Shown: positions 5,797-6,509 of the stretch, one piece after another | How positions within the stretch are numbered: the first letter of the stretch is position 1 | How the letters are laid out: each line of letters begins with the position of its first letter | NCBI GenBank assembly: GCA_030626365.1 | Contig: DAOUPC010000169.1 | Location: forward strand, 1 to 6,509 | Reading direction: 5' to 3' | Length of the DNA stretch: 6,509 nucleotides | Origin: Paracoccaceae bacterium | GTDB lineage: Bacteria; Pseudomonadota; Alphaproteobacteria; Rhodobacterales; Rhodobacteraceae | The notes under the pieces: model-generated | Told to the model about the DNA's origin: nothing | The model's input: the letters and a program-made list of their open reading frames with translations, nothing else | Database searches by the model: none | Translations under genes and position numbers: made by a program

Positions 5797-6509
5797 TCAG
5801 GCCGCCTTTCTTTTTGCTTCGAATTCCTTGGCACGACCAAGTTGCAGCCAGACAATCAGCGCAAGCAGGAACAGGGCAGGAATATAGAAAATTTCTTTCA
5901 GCATCCGAACGGCAGGCTGTTCAACTGTCACAACCTCCCAGTCGAAATCGACGCCCTTTTTCTGCGCGAACTTACCAAAGCTGACATTGTCGACATAGAC
6001 CTTGCCGTCGTCTTCGGTGCGGAACGCGATGCCCGCTGTCCGGTCAAGCCGTGTCTCGCCATCGCCGTCCGCCGCGGCCCCAAGGGGCAGTTCGACGGTG
6101 GTAGCGATGATCTTGCCCGAGGAAAAATCCTCGCCCGTGACGCGTATCCGTACAACGCTATCATCCGGCGCGGCATCGGCAATTGCGACGATCTCGGTCG
6201 GGGATATTTCGACGTAAGGATCGGCAATCTGGTTCAGCCAGTAACCGGGGTTGAACAGGGTGAAGGCGATCAGCAACAGACCTGCATTTTCCCACATGCG
6301 GGATTTTGTCAGGAACCAGTTCTGGGTGGCCGCCGCGAATAACATCATCGCGATCACCGCGACAATGAAGACGAACACCGCTTTCATTGGCGTCACGTCA
6401 ATCAGCAACAATTCGGTGTTGAAGATAAACAGGAACGGCAGGATCGCGGTCCGCACATCATACGAGAACCCGATGATACCGGTCTTGATCGGATCGCCCC
6501 CGGAAATCG
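5797..6509 (-). CDS. Fused TRAP transporter permease (4TM/12TM type), C-terminal part
   Basis: The frame enters from the right edge and gives 236 C-terminal residues of an inner-membrane permease that uses an ion gradient to import a substrate delivered by a periplasmic binding protein. The opening GGDPIKTG (3-10 of the fragment) and the hydrophobic ILPFLFIFNTELLLI (22-36) are typical of the end of the DctM-like part of fused TRAP permeases. Further membrane segments lie at about 42-60 and 75-91. Residues 94-200 then form a soluble, Asp/Val-rich region, and a last hydrophobic segment (206-223) precedes a basic tail ending at residue 236. This C-terminal extension resembles the DUF3394-type tail known on some fused TRAP permeases. 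The GTG at 6456 is internal and not a start. The stop lies one base before the usp start. The substrate-binding subunit is expected beyond the window. Confidence 0.92.
   Translation of the reverse strand, partial: ISGGDPIKTGIIGFSYDVRTAILPFLFIFNTELLLIDVTPMKAVFVFIVAVIAMMLFAAATQNWFLTKSRMWENAGLLLIAFTLFNPGYWLNQIADPYVEISPTEIVAIADAAPDDSVVRIRVTGEDFSSGKIIATTVELPLGAAADGDGETRLDRTAGIAFRTEDDGKVYVDNVSFGKFAQKKGVDFDWEVVTVEQPAVRMLKEIFYIPALFLLALIVWLQLGRAKEFEAKRKAA

Noticed and set aside
5796..5855. Longer 160-residue form of the universal stress protein starting at 5855
   Set aside because: It would lie inside the TRAP permease C-terminus and add a non-conserved basic leader; the ATG at 5795 has a good ribosome site and begins at the family's first strand.
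1..6509. tRNA, rRNA, CRISPR array, insertion sequence or attachment site
   Set aside because: No repeat-spacer pattern, transposase motif, terminal inverted repeats or tRNA-like fold was seen; coding sequence fills nearly all of the window.

Overview
The window carries the 3' half of a nitrous-oxide reductase maturation operon, on the + strand, facing a TRAP-transporter operon on the - strand. The high-GC, GCC/CTG/GGC-rich codon use, the nosDFYLX gene order, the UspF/UspG-like stress protein behind a fused TRAP permease, and the c550/c2-like cytochrome together suggest an alphaproteobacterium. A Rhodobacterales (Roseobacter/Paracoccus-like) denitrifier is most likely. This taxonomic call is an inference from gene style; no marker gene is present.

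Region 1 (about 1-3955, + strand) holds the end of nosD, then nosF, nosY, nosL and nosX, then a small periplasmic cytochrome c. The five nos genes overlap at every junction (11, 4, 4 and 4 bp), so they are almost certainly one translationally coupled mRNA. The cytochrome follows nosX after only 15 bp with its own strong ribosome binding site, and an intrinsic terminator follows the cytochrome. By family knowledge, NosD, NosF and NosY form the periplasmic/ABC machine that helps build the copper-sulfide CuZ centre of NosZ. NosL is the outer-membrane Cu(I) chaperone. NosX is the Tat-exported flavin transferase that loads FMN onto NosR. The cytochrome is a plausible electron donor to NosZ. The catalytic subunit nosZ and nosR are not in the window and would be expected upstream.

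Region 2 (about 4024-6509, - strand) reads from the right edge. It holds the C-terminal 236 residues of a fused TRAP transporter permease, then, one base later, a UspF/UspG-type universal stress protein, then, 20 bp on, a class III PLP-dependent aminotransferase. The spacing indicates a single operon. A reasonable inference is uptake of a small organic, perhaps amino-bearing, compound followed by transamination; the substrate cannot be read from the sequence. The two operons converge on a 68-bp gap that contains the terminator hairpin.

The most unusual signal is inside nosX. From about base 3300 to its stop, base composition and codon choice change abruptly (GC about 64% before, 54% after). 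All four prolines become CCA, against none of ten before, and no GCG alanine codon remains among 17. The reading frame and ApbE motifs stay intact, so this looks like a recombination patch or an overlapping constraint rather than decay. No wholly new system is visible; the rest is a recognisable denitrification accessory cluster next to a transport/catabolism operon.
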